The notes under the pieces: model-generated | What the model was told of the DNA's origin: nothing | Databases searched by the model: none | What the model saw: the letters and a program-made list of their open reading frames with translations, nothing else | Program-made: the position numbers and the translations under genes | Source of the DNA: Chlorophyllum brunneum | Lineage: Eukaryota > Basidiomycota > Agaricomycetes > Agaricales > Agaricaceae | Length of the DNA stretch: 64,000 nt | Direction: 5' to 3' | NCBI GenBank assembly: GCA_963576785.1 | Contig: OY756146.1 | Coordinates: forward strand, 1,922,001 to 1,986,000 | Part shown: positions 1 through 10,227 of the stretch, piece by piece | Layout: every line of letters begins with the position of its first letter | Numbering within the stretch: position 1 is the stretch's first letter

Positions 1-2
1 TT

Positions 3-71
3 CTCACAAAGAATTTAGACAAAATTAAATTCAATCTATTCCGACCTCGCCTTGGCTTGACGTTTGAGTGA
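3..71 (+). pseudogene. pol: 3' tail of copia pol (end of RNase H), element C1
   Basis: The last 22 codons and the TGA of a Ty1/copia polyprotein enter the window from the left. The bases are virtually identical to the end of pol in the copia element at 41150-48808 (its 47835-47903), including the DILTKN-type motif that closes copia RNase H. A purine-rich tract (94-105) follows and abuts the LTR, as expected of a polypurine tract. The rest of the element lies outside the window, so nothing can be said about its intactness. Confidence 0.85.
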
Positions 72-105
72 TTAAAACTCTATATCAATACAGAGCAAGG
101 AGGAG

Positions 106-676
106 TGTTGAAGTTTGGACATATTCTAGAAATAGACTATGAAGTCATTATGATAATAATAGACTGATCCATTACTTTCCAGTAACTTCATTCTGTAGTA
201 ACTTCCTATGAGTTGCTCTGCATACGATGAGAGTCATAAGTACTTGATAGATTATTCTACATAGTACCAATGACTAGATACTACGTTCCGCAGTACTCCG
301 CAGGCACTACGCTGCAGTTAAAAGGAGTCATAAGGAACAATCTATGCAATGCTAGTATTTTATGTAGTATGACTTGTCTATGTTACAATATGTATATAAA
401 CCCCATGTAGCAGACCTAAGTTCTGCATCTTGTTCAATCGAACAACTTCTTCATCATTGCCTATCTCTTTGAGTACAACACCTCCATCAATTTAATCGAC
501 TTTGATCTCTACTTATCTGACGTCAACCGCTTCATCAATAATATCTGTCTATCCGAACTACCTTTCTATAGGTATCAGATAGAAGCTTATTATCTTGGTG
601 AGTAGACCTTATGTTCTCTCCCACTGCATTTACTGCTGCCCCCAGCAAACAACTCGTTACAGTCGTTCTCTCAACA
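106..676 (+). repeat. 3' LTR of copia element C1
   Basis: A 571-bp LTR begins TGTTGA and ends TCAACA, a perfect 6-bp terminal inversion. It matches the LTRs at 41150-41721 and 47938-48808 along its length. A TATA box (TATATAAA, 393-400) marks the likely U3/R border. The sequence after its 3' end is antisense LINE ORF1, so the element sits in LINE copy L3. The 5' partner is outside the window and the target duplication cannot be tested. Confidence 0.92.
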
Positions 677-985
677 TTACCAGTTTTGGCAGCGGCCGTG
701 GCGTAGGAGGCTTTAGCACCTTCTTTGGGGGCTTGGGAGTCTTTGGGGGGGGGACACCAGAGTGTTGAATGCTGTAGCAGGCACAGGTTTCTTTGGAGCA
801 GATGTCTTCTCAACAGAAGTGGGTTTAGTCATTCCTTTCGAACTGGCAGCGTTATTTCTCAGCTTCCAGGCCCTGCACTTCTTATTGTGAGTGACAGTCT
901 TGAATTCTGCCTCAGTAATCATTTGAATGTCATCATCGGAGGAACCCAATTAAGTGACTTTATTATTACTAGAGATGCCCAGAGT
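677..985 (-). pseudogene. LINE copy L3, ORF1 C-terminal side (continues at 6771)
   Basis: Antisense LINE ORF1: residues around SDDDIQMITEAEFKTVTHNK match the same stretch of L1 ORF1 (about 1886-1945). It is the downstream half of an ORF1 whose upstream half lies at 6771-7597; the two were separated by insertion of L1, which duplicated 15 bp. The other end is cut by the copia LTR ending at 676. It is a dead fragment; only ORF1 is represented. Confidence 0.85.
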
Positions 986-1070
986 CATCCCTTCTTTGAC
1001 TCATACCACCACCATCGATTTACAAAAGTCGATCTTATGGTGCTAGTCTACAGTACTAGGATACACAATC

Positions 1071-3259
1071 ATGCCTGCGTTACATTCGAATCTCTCTCCA
1101 AGAGAGCCCATGCCCGATGGTGACGGGAAACTCTTCGGGAACACAACACGTGTTCCAACCCCCTCCATCTTTGCAGCCCCTCCAGCTCTGCCAGCCCCCG
1201 GTGTCCTGATGCCAACTACAACTAGGCCGTTTGTACCCACGGACCAAGCCTACAGTAATACCATCCCCCTGTTGGTCCAAAGCAGTAGGCCAACCACACC
1301 CACTTCGGTCACCTCAAACCCCCTCCAAGGCAAAGGTGACCGCACCAGCCACCGTGTCTCCAAACGGACAAGAGTCAGCGGAGACCATTACTACTTGGGA
1401 GAGAACTGGGCTGAGCAGGTTGAAGAAGAACTCATGCCCAAAAAGAAAGTCCAAGTTGAAGAAGATGAAGACGAAGACAAGGAGGGCCAGGGAGAAGGGC
1501 CTGAAGAATTTTACGAGGATGCTGTGAAAGAGGTTGGTAAGATCTCGGAATGGGTGAAAGCCTGCAGTACCTTCAACATGAGTGGCGACGAAGGACTGGC
1601 GTTCGGGCAAGCCTTCACGGAATTGATGGAGACCTTAAGGAAAACAGGATGGCTTAAGGTAATAGTCGATGAAGGTAAGAATGATCTCCAAGGATGGTTG
1701 GGGAAAAACTTTGGTAAGTACGCTGTCCACACTGAGGGATCCCCTCAGCTGGACGTTGCACACCCCCCCCGCATGGCCTCCAAAAGCCCCACGCATAATC
1801 CTGACAATGTCCGCATGGAGGTCATCGAACACATTGTCACTCCGGGTATCACCGGTAGCAATGATGTCACTTATTTGGGTATCTCTGATGATGACATTCA
1901 AATGATCTCCGAGGCGGAGTTCAAGACTGTGGCTCACGGAAAGAAGAAGCGAGCCAGAAAACCGAGAACTCCGGCTATAGGAAACCCTGGGCCAAAGAAG
2001 ACAACTCCCGTTGCGCCTACCACGGCTGCCCCCACCACCGTGCCTGCCAAGGCCATCAAAACTCCGGCTCCCGCGCCTAACGGTAAGGGAACCAACCCTA
2101 GGAAGGAGCGAAATCCTCCTATGCTACAATGGCAGCGAAAAAAGCCCCCTCCACCGCCGCCCCCTCCACCAATGCTTGGGATCCACTCAAACTCTTAGAG
2201 TTTGCTAGCAAATTCCCTGAACTTTCCAATGAGAAGATTGTGGCGATGTACAATGCCGCCTACTTGCCCTCCGCCTCCCCTGCGAATAAGAAGCCGGCAA
2301 AAAAGGCTGGCACTGTTTGTTCCACCCTCAATGGTCCCTCACAAAAGCAGGTGATCATTCCTCTCCTCACCGGTCCCACCGTCACCAATTTTGGGGCCAT
2401 CATTGACTCTCTCAACGCATGCCTGATCGCAGAAAAGTCCAAGACAAGGGTTATCGCCGCCTCACAGGGTAAGTTGGGCCTTATGGTCCACACCTCGGAG
2501 GTCTTAACCCCCACGGAGCTCGACGTGGTCAAAGCGTGGCTCAAGGAGAAGTTCGGAGGGATTACTACTGGTGATGCTACCCTCCCCAAGTCCAAATTGT
2601 TTGTGAAAGTCATGGACATAAGTTACATTACACCCCGAGGTCAAATCCTCACCAAGGCCGATGTGGTCTCCAGTGTACGGAGTTCAATCCACTCCGACGC
2701 CATCCAATTTGCATCACAGCCCCGTGTTTGACGAAATTCAAAATATTCGGACACCTGTACGGTGTGGTTCAAAATCTGGGATTCGAAGGCAGGGTCCAAC
2801 TTGGCAAAGATCGAGGACAAGTTCCTCAACATCTACGGAGGGCTCTTCCGCATCAGGAAGGCGACCGTAAACCCGGAAGTACCATTCTGCGGCAAATGTT
2901 GCCGTTGGGGCCACCCTCTAGTTCACTGCCAAGCGAGGCTTTTTACTTGTGCACACTGCAAAGGGCCACACTCCACTGCCAACCACCGATCGTTCGCCCA
3001 CTGTTGCAAGGGCAATAATAAGGCCAATCCACCTATCATGGCTACCCCCCTCGGAGAATCATGCCCCCACAAGGCAACGTGCTCCAACTGTGGCAAGGAC
3101 CACCTTGCTACTGACCGAAAATGTCAGTTTTGGAGAAAGCGATTTGACCATGACTGGTATGCAAACAAAGCGCTCGAACTTCGAGTGAACAAAGGAGTTC
3201 TGTCACCTGCCTCCTCACCATCCCGGGTTAGTCGAAACCAAACTACCCCCCCTCAATGA
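1071..3259 (+). pseudogene. LINE L1 ORF1, Gag-like zinc-knuckle protein (broken)
   Basis: ORF1 of Tad1-like LINEs encodes an RNA-binding protein that coats element RNA. The start ATG is 85 bp from the element 5' end and is conserved in other copies. The N-terminal half is acidic then Lys/Ala/Pro-rich (1071-2100). A globular stretch (about 2190-2700) follows, then three cysteine clusters: C-x2-C-x4-H-x4-C (about 2888-2930), C-x2-C-x3-H (about 2950) and C-x2-C-x3-H-x6-C (about 3082-3126). Reading shifts from frame 3 to frame 2 near 2100-2120, a one-base indel relative to L2, and a TGA at 2729-2731 replaces the TGG codon still present in L4. The ORF ends PPQ-TGA, and that stop overlaps the ORF2 ATG. 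Confidence 0.85.
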
Positions 3260-6200
3260 ATAATGCCCCCGACGAGCACGACAGGCCCCCTCGCTCTCTC
3301 CTGAGTGAGTTGAAGGTCTGCTCTCACAATGTAGGAAGATCGTATGGAGTGATGGAGACAGTCCTCATGCGTAGAGGTAATGTCAACCTCCTCCTCATAC
3401 AAGAACCCCCTTGGAGATTCCTCCGAGACATCCCCTCATCTGTCTCTAATGACGGAGTGCCCCTCGTAGGAGGCCCAGTCCACCCGGACTGGACTCTCCT
3501 TTCTTATCCAGTTATCGCCGAAGAAGTCCTACAAGTGGGACGCCAATGATACCCTCAACATACGGTCAACATGGAACACCGTACCACTCCGCGAGTCCTC
3601 ACCTTTGCTCATAAAAGGCTGAAACGACTCCGACCCTCCATCCAAAGAGACGTAATTGACCATCGAGACCTCTTGTGTATATCTCTATACATGGGAGGAG
3701 AAGAACTATTGCTGTTAAATGTCTATAATGACAGCCGTAACACTGCACTCCACTTCCTCGAGGAGCGACTCTTCGACCTCCCACCCTTTCTTCTTTTGGG
3801 AGGAGACATCAACATCAGATCGGAGTTCTGGGACCCTTCAACGGATCAACATCCGGCGAGTGCGGACCAACTCCTTATGGTCACCAAAGCCCTCAATCTT
3901 GTGAGGACAACTCTCTCTGAGGCCAAGCCGACTCGATATGCCTCGGACCCCAACCTACTAGACACAGTCATCGACCTAATCTTCATTTCAGGAACACTTC
4001 CACACATTCCCTCCCACGCTATCCAGGACGGCGATCAGTACAATTCAGACCATGCCCCCCTACTAATCAGGCTGCCTATTCTGCAGATGGATGTTGTCGT
4101 CGAAAGATTGACCATCCCCAAAGACTCGGAAGAGGAAACCAGATTCCTGATGGATATCATAGAAGGAATCAAGAACAAGAACTGGCCGATGAACGACGCG
4201 GACAAGCTGGAGAGAGCTGTTGCCAAATTGGGAGTTTTGTTTGACAGATCCTGGACTCAAAATGCGAAGAAGACCAAGGTCACCACTAGATCCAAGACCT
4301 GGTGGTCCAAGGAGTGCTCGACCGCACTCGCTATGCACCGTGCAGACCGCAAGAACAAGCGCAAATGGAACGCTTTTCGCAAGATTACGAGGAGGATGAA
4401 AAGAGCATACTTTGACAAAAAGATACAAGAAATCTCTGTTGACTGGAAATGCCCATGGGATCTCATGCCATGGATTAAGGACCACACACTCCCGGCTACG
4501 GAAGCCATGCGTCACAACGGCCGACCTTGTCTCACACTAGACAATCTGTGGACGGCCCTCGACTCCCACTACAACACTGCCTGTGATAGACTAACGAACA
4601 CAGTGGTTCTGGACGAGCTCCCTCCCCCACACGGAATGGAGAATAGGACTTGGGTAGATTTCTCTCTCATTGAGATGATGGAGTCGCTCAAGGATACCTC
4701 GAATTCTTCCTCCCCCGGTCCTGACCATATTTCCTGGTCCCATCTCAAACAGATCGTCTCCGATGAAACTTGCGCTGGTCTACTCCTCAAAATCGGTAGT
4801 GCATGTCTGAACATCGGGCACTGGCCTACCCACTTCAAAAAGTCAACGTCGGTGATTATTCCAAAACCCAATAAACCCGACTACTCCACTCCAAAGGCGT
4901 TCCGGCTGATTGTCCTCCTCAATACATTCGGCAAGCTAATAGAGAAAATGCTTGCTAAACGACTCCAATTCAAGGCCGTTAAATTCAAGGTCCTCCATCC
5001 ACACCAATTGGGAGCAATCCACCAAAGGTCCACTGAGGATGCGGGTCTCTTTCTCACGCACATTATCCAGGGAGCTTGGACGAAGAAGAAGAAGACGTCG
5101 GTGCTCGCATTTGATGTGGCCCAATTCTTCCCCTCCCTCAATCACGATCTCCTTATCGAAATTCTACGATGACAAGGATTTCCCCCCCAGGTCGCCGCGT
5201 TCTTCAATAACTACCTTAAGGAATGCCACACTACTTACCGGTGGAATAATGAAACTTCCCCGGAATACGACGCAGCGGTAGGAGTAGGTCAGGGCTCAGC
5301 CCTTAGCCCTATTCTCTCCACTCTATTCCTCGCCCCCCTCTTACATGTCTTCGACACCCGTATGGAGGAACACCGCGACAAGTGGGACTTTGATGTCCTG
5401 TCATTCGTCGACAATGGCACTCTAATCGCACAATCCCCATCTCTGGAAAAGAATGTGGAGATCCTGCAACACATGTACTGCAAAATGGAGCAGCTCATGA
5501 ACGAATTTGGCCTGGAAATTGAACATGGCAAGTCTGAAATCTTTCACTTCACGCGTGCGAGACAAAACTCGAATCCCTCCATCGACTTGGGATCCCCGCC
5601 GTTCACGGGTCACAACCCTCTCAAACCGAAGGCCCACTGGCAGTACCTCGGCTTCTACTTTGATCGGATGCTGACCTTTAAAGAGCATGTACTATTTTAC
5701 TCTGCCAAAGCGATCTCTATGATCAAGGCAATGAAGATACTGGGAAACTCCGTCAGGGGCTTGTCCCCCAGTAACAAGAGGCTGTTGTACTGGTTGTGTG
5801 TCATTCCAGTTGTGACATATGGATACTGACTATGGTTTCACGATTGATCCCGCACCAAGGGAACTTGTGAAATCCTCAACAAAATGCAACGAAGGGCGGC
5901 GCTCTGGATCACCGGGGCTTTCCGGACTTCTCCCACTGGTGGTGTAGAGTCCCTCGTGGGGCTCATGCCCATCAAACTTTATCTCTGAAAATTGGCCAAA
6001 CGACAATCGTCGAGGCTTCATACGTTGGACGATGAATATGCTTTGGCAAGATTAACAAAGGAATTTCACTCTTCCCCCCACCAACTTCACATCAAGAACT
6101 TCACGGAGGTTCAGAAGAAGAAGACATTAGGAGCTGTGATGGACTTTTCGCGCCCCACCCCTGAGACTCGGTATATAGAACATTTCGATTCCGTTTCTAA

Positions 6201-6298
6201 ATCTCTCTGGCCCGGACATAGGTTACTTGACCATTTCTCTACTAATATATCTTTTATAGGATTCAACTGCAAAGACAGTTCGGGTCTGCGCCTACGTA
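3256..6298 (+). pseudogene. LINE L1 ORF2: endonuclease and reverse transcriptase, RNase H lost
   Basis: The N-terminus is an APE-type endonuclease (QEPPW near 3400, a GGDIN-type loop near 3800, SDHAPLLI near 4048). The reverse transcriptase follows (KPNKPDYSTPKAFR near 4866, GQGSALSPIL near 5290). The catalytic box reads FVDN (about 5407) where L5 still has YVDD, so a catalytic Asp has become Asn. In-frame TGA codons stand at 3547, 5170 and 5827, with more just after; most sit where related copies or context suggest CGA. After WPGHRLLDHF (about 6210) the sequence jumps to the very end of the LINE coding region, so the RNase H and C-terminal Cys/His domains seen in composite beta are missing. 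ORF2 starts at the ATG overlapping the ORF1 stop (ATGA). Confidence 0.88.
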
Positions 6299-6738
6299 GG
6301 ATCCTTTTCTTTTCTTCTTCTTTTTTCTTTTGCTCTCCTGGTTATGGATTTCCGATTCATTTCTCTATCTCCCCTTCCCTCACTCGTCTACTATTTTATA
6401 TAGTTTTCATTCAAAATCCATCTCTCCCGTGGTGCCCGGGTAAATACCTGCCCATACGCTATGTACTGTTTGATGTTCCCCCTTGTGATTGCGAGTAGAT
6501 AGTTTCTCTTCTATCAATTTCTCTCTCTCACTCTCTCTCTTTCCGAATCCCTTCTCTTCTCTCTTTTCGCTGAACATTATAGGTACCAAACATCTCTCTA
6601 GTGTACGCGCTAGATGACAACGAGTCTCATGGGGTTAGTTTACTTGTAGTTTACTTTCCCTTCTCCGAACATTCTGTACATTCTGCCTTTGTATGTATGT
6701 ACACGCAGACTGCGTTCGAGCACCGCTATATAAATTGT

Positions 6739-6770
<32 letters not shown>
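6299..6770 (+). other. LINE 3' UTR and poly(A)
   Basis: A pyrimidine-rich then mixed 3' UTR runs to the conserved end CGCTATATAAATTGTTGA followed by about 26 A. The same 3' UTR closes composites alpha (inverted, 13877-14340), beta (about 23230-23689) and gamma (inverted, 37691-38160), so all four share the 3' end that LINE reverse transcriptase would recognise. Confidence 0.85.
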
Positions 6771-6773
<3 letters not shown>

Positions 6774-7680
6774 GATGCCCAGAGTAATAATCTGTTCAAT
6801 GACTTCCATGTGGAAATTGTTATCAGGTTTCAGGAGGTTAGGAGTGGGGCCCTTGGGGTTAGGGGTAGGGGCCTTGGGATTAGGAGTGAGGTTAGAGGCT
6901 GTGTGGCAAAGGGGAGAGGAGTCTGGTTGAGGCATTTCTTCAGCTCAGACAACAATTTTTCCAAAATTGACTCCCATCCATCCATGGAGGTCATTCTTCT
7001 GCTCGTTGACAGCGACCTTGAGCCATCCTGCTTTCATCAAGGTCCCAGTAAGTTCTGTGAAGGCCCACCCGAACACAAGCCCATCATCACCACTCATATT
7101 GTACATGCTGCAGGCCTTAACCCATTTAGAGATCTTACTGACCTCTCTGACAGCATTGTCATAGTACTCCTCTGGCCCACACTCATGCTCCGAAGTGACG
7201 TCTTCCTCACCCTTGGCTTCCAACTCTTCCTCAACCTGATTGGCCCAGTTCTTGTTTCTATTGCCAGAATAGTAGTGATCACCTTCTGGGCAAACTCATT
7301 TAGATGATCTGTGGATGGTTTTTTCCATGTTGCTAGAAGAGAGGTTGGTGGAATCCGGGGGGGTAGATGGTCTTCTGCTAAGGACCAATGGAGGGATGTT
7401 TGGCTATAGGCCTGATCAGTTGGGATCATGGGCCTTGAGTAGGTAGGTATCCTAGGAAATAAGATACCAGGGGGGGGCAGAGCCGGGGAGGCTGCAAAAA
7501 TGGAGGGAGTGGGAACATGTGTTGTGTTCCCAAAGACATCCCCATCACCATCAGGCATAGGTTCTCTTGGAGAGAGATTATAACATAGAATAGACATAAA
7601 GTATCACTTTGTACTATAAACTAGCACCATATAATCAAGTTTTGCAAAACGATGGTGGTAGTACAAGCCAAAGAAGGGAT
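6771..7680 (-). pseudogene. LINE copy L3, 5' end and ORF1 N-terminal side
   Basis: Antisense LINE 5' region. The ORF1 start is at 7597 (residues NLSPREPMPDGDGDVFGN match L1), and the element 5' end lies at about 7680 with the inverted conserved CATCCC start. Two reading frames are needed (7597-7094 and 7223-6945), so at least one indel is present, and the frame then runs into the duplicated target beside the L1 poly(A). The element enters B-family DNA at 7681. Its 3' part continues at 985-677 on the other side of L1. Confidence 0.85.
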
Positions 7681-7968
7681 GATCAAGATTAGGGTTGATC
7701 ATATCATGGTGTTGATGTACTTTGTCAAGGTCAGCTTCAGTGAGGAGGTGCACTATGGCACTATCAAATACAGTCACTTCCTGGTTATCTTTGTCATCAG
7801 GAGTGTGGTCAGATCATTGTGATAATATATTGGCTGGGCTATTCTTTTGGCTGGGTATATGCTTAACCTTCAATTGAGGTTTGAAGTGTTCTATGTAGGC
7901 TGCCCATTGGACTTGGTGTCGATTAAGGGTCTGGGGTTCCTTGAATCAGGATAAGTTCTTGTGATTGC
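7681..7968 (-). pseudogene. pol: Chromovirus B1 fragment (RNase H to integrase linker)
   Basis: Antisense B-family DNA matching 28796-28996 and 50225-50515 of the other B copies, in the stretch between RNase H and the integrase zinc domain. It has no usable frame of its own. It continues on the far side of the insertion D at 9304. Confidence 0.75.
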
Positions 7969-9303
7969 TGATATGTTGTAAAAATAAATGGTCCTATTTT
8001 ATTAAGAAATTTACACAATTGTAGCTATCAACTATGTAGCTATGTGCCTATGGCTATCACTCCTGACTTGTATGACAATGAACTTGACATCTGAAGGGAT
8101 AAACTATGGATTATTAAACCTAGGAAATTATCCCAAGGTCAACTGGAGAGACTGGCAAGACTAATGGTCTAGTACTCCAAGTCCACCTCTGTATACCAAA
8201 AGGAAAAACTTCCTATGTAGGAAAACTGTACTACACCACCTAGAACACATTTTCAGGATGTCTAAAAATAACAAGGGTTAAGAATAGAAGAACCCCATAA
8301 TGAAATAAGATGTAGAAGTCTGCCATTATAAAACCCAAAGGCAGATAGCTACCTAGAATGTAAAAGAATTGAGAGCTTCATAAGGAAGTCTCAAGCAAAG
8401 AAAATAGGAAAATGAAAGAATACAGATGTGCATGTGAAAAGCCTCTGAATAAGATCATAAAAACTTCCCTTCCATAAACCTCCCTCTAATGAATAAAGAG
8501 TATAACTTGGACCATGCTTGGTTATCCCTGAACATACCTGGGCCAGGTTAATTGAAGCTAATGAATAAGAATACTCCTAAAAGGCATGGCTTTGACCATG
8601 CTAAATTAGAACATGAATACAATAAACCCTATAGACTCTTCTAGACTGTAGCTTGGACCATTACAAAAAGACTCTAAAGCCCCTGTAAAAATCATATGTT
8701 ACTTATGCCCTAGACCCAGTTTCCTTTCCTGTAGACCCAAGAAATGTATAAAAAACCCTTGGTTGGACTGGGGAAAACAAGTATCCTGCCCCTAGCAGTT
8801 CACTAGAAATTTAATTGCGAATTTCCGAGTGTTTTTGCGTGATTTAAGGCATACTTTGGTCATAGACCAAAGATCTAAGAATAAAAGGAATTATATAAGA
8901 CTTAAAGAATTGACTTTTGGGCAATCTTGGCTATATAGTCAAATAGCTTCAAGTTTAGAAACTGACTGCACTAGTGTCAAGAGAACATTTTGAGCAAGTA
9001 GTTTGACTTGGAATGATTGTCTAAAGATCCAAAGAGTTAGTTAGTCAAGATTTTCAGTAGTTTAGTCAAGAACTCTGATAGCACTGTGAAATAAGCCACA
9101 ACTGTTATAGAGACCTATTTTCTGATATAAGTTTTGGTTTTGTCTTAGTATAAATCTGTAGTTATAACTTTTGGTTTCCACTCCCCTATTTCTCTGGTTA
9201 TTATCCCCCACAAATTCATCAGAGGGACTCATAGTAGCTATTTGGCTATATCAAGTTGGTTGTTGTTAAATAAATCATACATACAAACCATCTATCCTCT
9301 ACA
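7969..9303. mobile_element. Solo LTR-like insertion D, unassigned family
   Basis: A 1335-bp block interrupts the B1 pol sequence: the B flank reads GTGATTGC before it and TTGCTTCATACAATG after it, and intact B copies read straight through. The block starts TGATATG and ends CTACA (TG..CA), with a TTGC direct repeat on both sides (7965-7968, 9304-9307). There is no ORF of note. An AT-rich core promoter, TGTATAAAAAACCC (about 8748), suits a long LTR. No second copy is in the window, so the family and strand are unknown; a non-coding DNA transposon is the alternative. Confidence 0.55.
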
Positions 9304-10017
9304 TTGCTTCATACAATGAATTCATGTTTGGCTCCTTCTAGATGGTGGTGCCATTCTTTCAAGGCTTGTATGATAGCTAGCCATTCTTGCTCTGAGCAAT
9401 GGTAGTTTTGTTCTGTTGAGTTGAATGCTCTGGAGATAAAGGCAATTGGATACTTTACTCCATTATCATTGCATTGGGTGAGGATGGCTCCTGAGGCATA
9501 TACAGAAGTATCAGTTTTGATTTCAAAAGGTTTGTCGGGATCTGGTACAATCAAGATAGGCTTCTCCATGAAGCATTTCTTCAGATCTTTGAAGGCAGTT
9601 TAGTACTCATTGGTCCAATAAAATTTGATATTCTTGGACATGAGGGAGTTTAGCAGTGTACTATGTCATGTATAATTCTTGATGAATCTTCTGTAGAAGT
9701 TACAGAATTCTATGAATTTTTGCATATCATGGGTTGTTTTGGGTATTGGCCAATTCTTAATTCCTTCAAGTTTGGCTGCATCCATTTCAATGGATGATGG
9801 GGAGATTACAGTACCAAGATACTCGAGGCATGTTTCTCAAATTCATATTTCTCAGGTTTGAGAAATAGATCATGTTCTCAAAGTAGTCTTAATACTTCAT
9901 GGGTAAGACATTAGAGTTCTTCTTGTGTTTTGGTATGTATGAGAATGTCATCCATATATACAAGAACTCCTCCTTTGTCAATAAGGGGGTGGAATATGTG
10001 GTCCATCATGGACTGAA
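9304..10017 (-). pseudogene. pol: Chromovirus B1 fragment: reverse transcriptase C-terminus and RNase H
   Basis: The antisense RNase H frame at 9569-9309 reads MEKPILIVPDPDKPFEIKTD and SEQEWLAIIQALKEW, characteristic of Ty3/gypsy RNase H. Further right the reverse transcriptase active site YMDDILI survives (about 9960), unlike in B2 and B3. Frames are broken between these parts. The fragment ends at 10018, where it joins a truncated A-family LTR with only a few bases of shared sequence, so the joint looks like an end-joining or recombination scar rather than an insertion site. Confidence 0.85.
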
Positions 10018-10119
10018 AGGGGTGAAACAGGGAATGAAACGAGAAGTAAAACAAGTATGAGGGTACATGAGGTAACGGGTACAAGATAGGAATGAATGGT
10101 CTATCTATAGTTCATAACA
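10018..10119 (-). repeat. Truncated 3' LTR of A1
   Basis: Only the first 102 bases of the LTR in element sense remain, ending on the plus strand with CATAACA. The purine-rich tract expected upstream of a 3' LTR (GAAAGGGAGGTAT in element sense) lies next to it at 10120-10132 and matches 60942-60954 in A3. Confidence 0.85.
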
Positions 10120-10227
10120 AATACCTCCCTTTCAAGCTTCATGTCCTCATGATGCATATTACTGTAAAGGTCCTTTGTAAAATAAAGCATACGGAATTTG
10201 GAGAAGGTAGGAAAACGCGATGAGTAT

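Larger units (their letters stand above)
986..6770 (+). mobile_element. LINE L1, Tad1-like non-LTR retrotransposon with both ends
   Basis: A 5.8-kb element with a short 5' UTR (986-1070), ORF1, overlapping ORF2 (endonuclease and reverse transcriptase), a 3' UTR and an A-tract (6745-6770). It is flanked by a 15-bp target-site duplication, AGAGATGCCCAGAGT (971-985 and 6771-6785). The same 5' start, CATCCCTTCT, is found in L4 at 61391 and, inverted, near 24627 and 7680, so this is the real 5' end. It has lost the ORF2 RNase H and C-terminal domains by internal deletion near 6262-6285, and both ORFs carry stops. It could not transpose on its own. Confidence 0.9.
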
